Shown piece after piece: positions 12,968 to 14,944 of a stretch of DNA of 14,944 nt. The stretch is from contig CAYSPJ010000120.1 in NCBI GenBank assembly GCA_964432875.1, positions 1 through 14,944 of the forward strand. Reading direction: 5' to 3'. Origin of the DNA: JACJYE01 sp964432875. GTDB taxonomy: Bacteria > Bacteroidota > Bacteroidia > Chitinophagales > Saprospiraceae. Position numbers and translations under genes: made by a program. Each line of letters begins with the position of its first letter. The first letter of the stretch is position 1. Below the pieces are notes generated by a model. It was given only the letters and a program-made list of their open reading frames with translations. It was not told the origin of the DNA and made no database searches.

Positions 12968-14656
12968 ATGCGGCAGCTATTGATTTCCTCCAGGGGCCTC
13001 CTCTGGGGGCTTCCCCTCTTGTGGTTGTTGCTCAACCTCGTGCAAGCTGCCTATACCGAGCTAGACCCCGATGAGGCCTATTACTGGATGTATGCTCATG
13101 AGCTGGATTGGGGATATTTCGATCATCCTCCAGCGGTAGCTTTGTTCATCCGCTTAGGCACCGGTTTATTTGCCGGCGAGCTGGGGGTTCGCCTGGGCAC
13201 GATTTTGCTACAATTGGGGTCTTTCTATTTCATCTGGCAGCTGGCGGGCAAGCCGCGGGCCCAGCGCGAGTTGCTCACCCTGGCAGGCTTATTGGCGGCT
13301 ATGCCCATGCTCCAGGTCTATGGCTTTATCGCTACGCCTGATGGGCCGCTGCTGTTTTTTGCGGCCTTGTTTTTCTATCTGTATCAGCAGTATCTATCTA
13401 AAGCGAGCTGGGGGAATACCCTCCTGCTAGGTGCTTGCATGGCGGCGCTCTTGTATAGCAAATACCATGGCGTACTGCTCATCTTTTTCGTCCTTTTATC
13501 CAACCTCCGCTTGTTGCGCCAGCCATCCTTTTATGCGGCTTCGGCTTTTGGTTTTGTGCTCTTCCTGCCTCACCTATATTGGCAGTACAGCCACGATTTC
13601 CCATCCTTTGCCTACCATCTGAAAGGGCGGGATGACCCGTATGAACTGAAATTTACCCTGACTTATCTGCTCAACCAGGCGGTTATCTTTAGCCCCTTGT
13701 TGTTTCCGTTCATCCTGCGCGCTTTGTGGCGACGGCCCCTCCGCAAGCCCTTGGGGCGGGCTTTCGACTTCGTTATTTACGGTTTTTGGCTGTTCTTCTT
13801 TTATACCACCTTCAAAGGCCATGTAGAGCCGCAATGGACGGCGCTGCTGAGCATCCCTCTGGTGCTCATCCTCTACCGCCAGAGCCTGGAGGAGGAGCGC
13901 TTCGGCCGTTGGGTACGCATCCTTTCGGCCGCCACTATCGCGCTCATCCTCCTCGCCCGCCTGGAATTGGCGACGAACTTGACGGGCCTGAAAAGCAATT
14001 TCCACCGCCGGCAATGGGTATATGAGCTTCAGGAGCAAGCGAAGGGCCTACCCGTACTATTTCAAAACTCCTACCGCGACGCTTCCAAGTATGCCTTCTA
14101 TGCCGGGGTGCCGGCTTATACCTTCACCGATGTGGATTACCGCCGCAACCAATTCGACATCTGGGATTGGGAAACCGCCTTACACAACCAGCCCGTGCTC
14201 ATCGGTGGACGGCTGAGCTGGGATTGTGCTGGCTGCCGGGAAGTGCAGCTCACCCGCAAAGGCTACAAGTTGCAGGTAGCCGATAGCTTCCAGGTAGCCC
14301 AGAAACTCCGGGTAGAAATATTGGAGCAGCCGGCTACCCCCTGGAAAGCCGGCCAGGAAGTGGCTATCCCGCTCAAGCTCGTCAACCCCTATGCTCACGC
14401 TATCCAGTTTGGCCAGGGCGGGCTACCCCTGCATTTAGGCGCCGTTTTCTACCGAGATGCCATCGCTCGCTCCACGCCATCGGGGCGGCTGGAAAGCCCT
14501 GATGCCTGGCTGCCTGCTGCTGATTCCCTGCAGCTCATCTTACGGCTTACGGTGCCAGACTCGCTCAGCGGCAGCTATCAATTTGGCTTGGGGCCCCGCT
14601 GGGGGGATTTGCCGCCCTCGCTCAATAGCCGCTTGCATGAGGTGCGCGTGGAGTAG
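12968..14656 (+). CDS. GT39-type (PMT_2/ArnT-like) integral membrane glycosyltransferase
   Basis: A 562-residue polytopic membrane protein. After a first hydrophobic helix it has the acidic periplasmic loop typical of this family, ELDPDEAYYWMYAHELDWGY followed by FDHPP (D35 and E36, then H53-P55). D35/E36 correspond to the catalytic acidic pair of dolichyl/undecaprenyl-phosphate-dependent glycosyltransferases. About ten further hydrophobic segments extend to residue 335. A soluble C-terminal domain of about 220 residues follows and has no motif I recognise. It probably moves a sugar from a polyprenyl-phosphate carrier to an acceptor outside the membrane; the acceptor is unknown. ATG 12968, 4 bp after the preceding stop, is preferred; ATG 12950 would add six residues and overlap that gene by 14 bp. 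Neither has a Shine-Dalgarno. It is likely the last gene of this transcript. Confidence 0.8.
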   Translation: MRQLLISSRGLLWGLPLLWLLLNLVQAAYTELDPDEAYYWMYAHELDWGYFDHPPAVALFIRLGTGLFAGELGVRLGTILLQLGSFYFIWQLAGKPRAQRELLTLAGLLAAMPMLQVYGFIATPDGPLLFFAALFFYLYQQYLSKASWGNTLLLGACMAALLYSKYHGVLLIFFVLLSNLRLLRQPSFYAASAFGFVLFLPHLYWQYSHDFPSFAYHLKGRDDPYELKFTLTYLLNQAVIFSPLLFPFILRALWRRPLRKPLGRAFDFVIYGFWLFFFYTTFKGHVEPQWTALLSIPLVLILYRQSLEEERFGRWVRILSAATIALILLARLELATNLTGLKSNFHRRQWVYELQEQAKGLPVLFQNSYRDASKYAFYAGVPAYTFTDVDYRRNQFDIWDWETALHNQPVLIGGRLSWDCAGCREVQLTRKGYKLQVADSFQVAQKLRVEILEQPATPWKAGQEVAIPLKLVNPYAHAIQFGQGGLPLHLGAVFYRDAIARSTPSGRLESPDAWLPAADSLQLILRLTVPDSLSGSYQFGLGPRWGDLPPSLNSRLHEVRVE

Positions 14657-14944
14657 CGGTTTTGAGGGCGGCCCTCAGGGTAGGGTGTTCAAAGCTTTAT
14701 GCCCTGATAGTGCGAGGTGCCAGCTTTAACGCGAAAGCCCTCTCTTTATGTTCATCCTCTCTGAGGCCCAAACCTATTGGAAACCGAAGGCTACAAACAT
14801 TAGGCCTCTCTGAGGCCTGGGCGGGTGACATGGCGCGCGGGGTGCTACAAACGTTGGGCCTCTCCGAGGCCGGTGCGCTCAGCCTTTCAAGCCTCGTGCG
14901 CAATCCGGCAGCCTGTTTGAGATGTGTCCTGATAGTAGCCCTGC
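14657..14944. other. Non-coding tail with REP-like repeats
   Basis: These 288 bp at the window edge hold no supported gene. A short GC-rich hairpin (14663-14668 with 14672-14677) follows the glycosyltransferase stop but has no U-tract. The rest carries small palindromic repeats (about 14756-14871). A 12-bp motif, TG(C/T)CCTGATAGT, occurs once on each side (14700-14711 and 14925-14936). Confidence 0.5.
14756..14871. repeat. REP-like palindromic repeat cluster
   Basis: Two 28-bp copies (14790-14817 and 14844-14871) agree at 25 of 28 positions. Each begins GCTACAAAC and ends in a palindrome GGCCTC-TC(T/C)-GAGGCC that can form a 6-bp hairpin with a 3-nt loop. A third, partial copy (14756-14768) keeps 13 bases of the palindrome. 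The two full copies start 54 bp apart. The layout suggests an interspersed extragenic palindromic element rather than a coding or CRISPR sequence. Confidence 0.6.

Noticed and set aside
14663..14677. Hairpin after the glycosyltransferase gene as a terminator
   Set aside because: The stem is followed by GGGTAGGG with no U-tract on the plus strand, and none on the minus strand.
14756..14871. Possible CRISPR array (28-bp repeats, about 26-bp gap)
   Set aside because: There are only two full copies with three differences and one partial copy, the period is irregular, and there are no cas genes; a REP-like element explains it better.
14697..14903. 68-codon minus-strand ORF with a repeated ASERPNVCS peptide
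   Set aside because: The peptide repeat only reflects the 54-bp spacing (a multiple of three) of the palindromic DNA repeats; there is no domain or start signal.

Overview
The window most likely comes from a fairly GC-rich, aerobic member of the Bacteroidota, perhaps of the Saprospiria type. Three observations support this. A secreted protein carries a C-terminal type IX secretion sorting domain. Promoters have the Bacteroidota -7 box TAnnTTTG, in one case with a -33 TTTG at 20 nt. Genes mostly lack Shine-Dalgarno sequences and follow AT-rich leaders. The genus assignment is a guess.

Layout. Positions 1-147 hold the 3' end of a gene with in-frame 21-bp repeats, probably an Rpn/PD-(D/E)XK-type nuclease tail. 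From 387 to 8442 lies a compact sulfur-oxidation island, all on the plus strand: a persulfide dioxygenase with two rhodanese-like domains (CstB-like architecture); a strong intrinsic terminator; a fused four-cluster ferredoxin/NrfD membrane subunit; a large molybdopterin oxidoreductase without a Tat signal, resembling SoeA; a second hairpin terminator overlapping a promoter; and a SulP anion transporter. After a featureless gap of about 180 bp comes a convergent minus-strand gene (8628-10478) for a modular secreted SGNH hydrolase. A divergent intergenic region follows, with promoters, a palindrome and a possible upstream ORF. The right part, all plus strand, has a DEDDh 3'-5' exonuclease, a DUF3298 lipoprotein, a META/HslJ-like lipoprotein and a GT39-type membrane glycosyltransferase. 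The final 290 bp contain REP-like palindromic repeats and no convincing gene.

How the island could work (inference). The dioxygenase would oxidise low-molecular-weight persulfides to sulfite in the cytoplasm, and its active rhodanese domain could interconvert persulfide, sulfite and thiosulfate. The cytoplasmic molybdoenzyme with the fused FeS/NrfD anchor would then oxidise sulfite to sulfate and pass electrons to quinone, as SoeABC does. SulP would move the sulfate. The dioxygenase gene and the oxidoreductase operon share a 16-bp inverted repeat (ATGAA-N6-TTCAT) in their promoter regions; at the second promoter it fills the -33/-7 spacer. This points to one dedicated, unidentified regulator. 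No sulfide:quinone oxidoreductase and no regulator gene is visible in the window.
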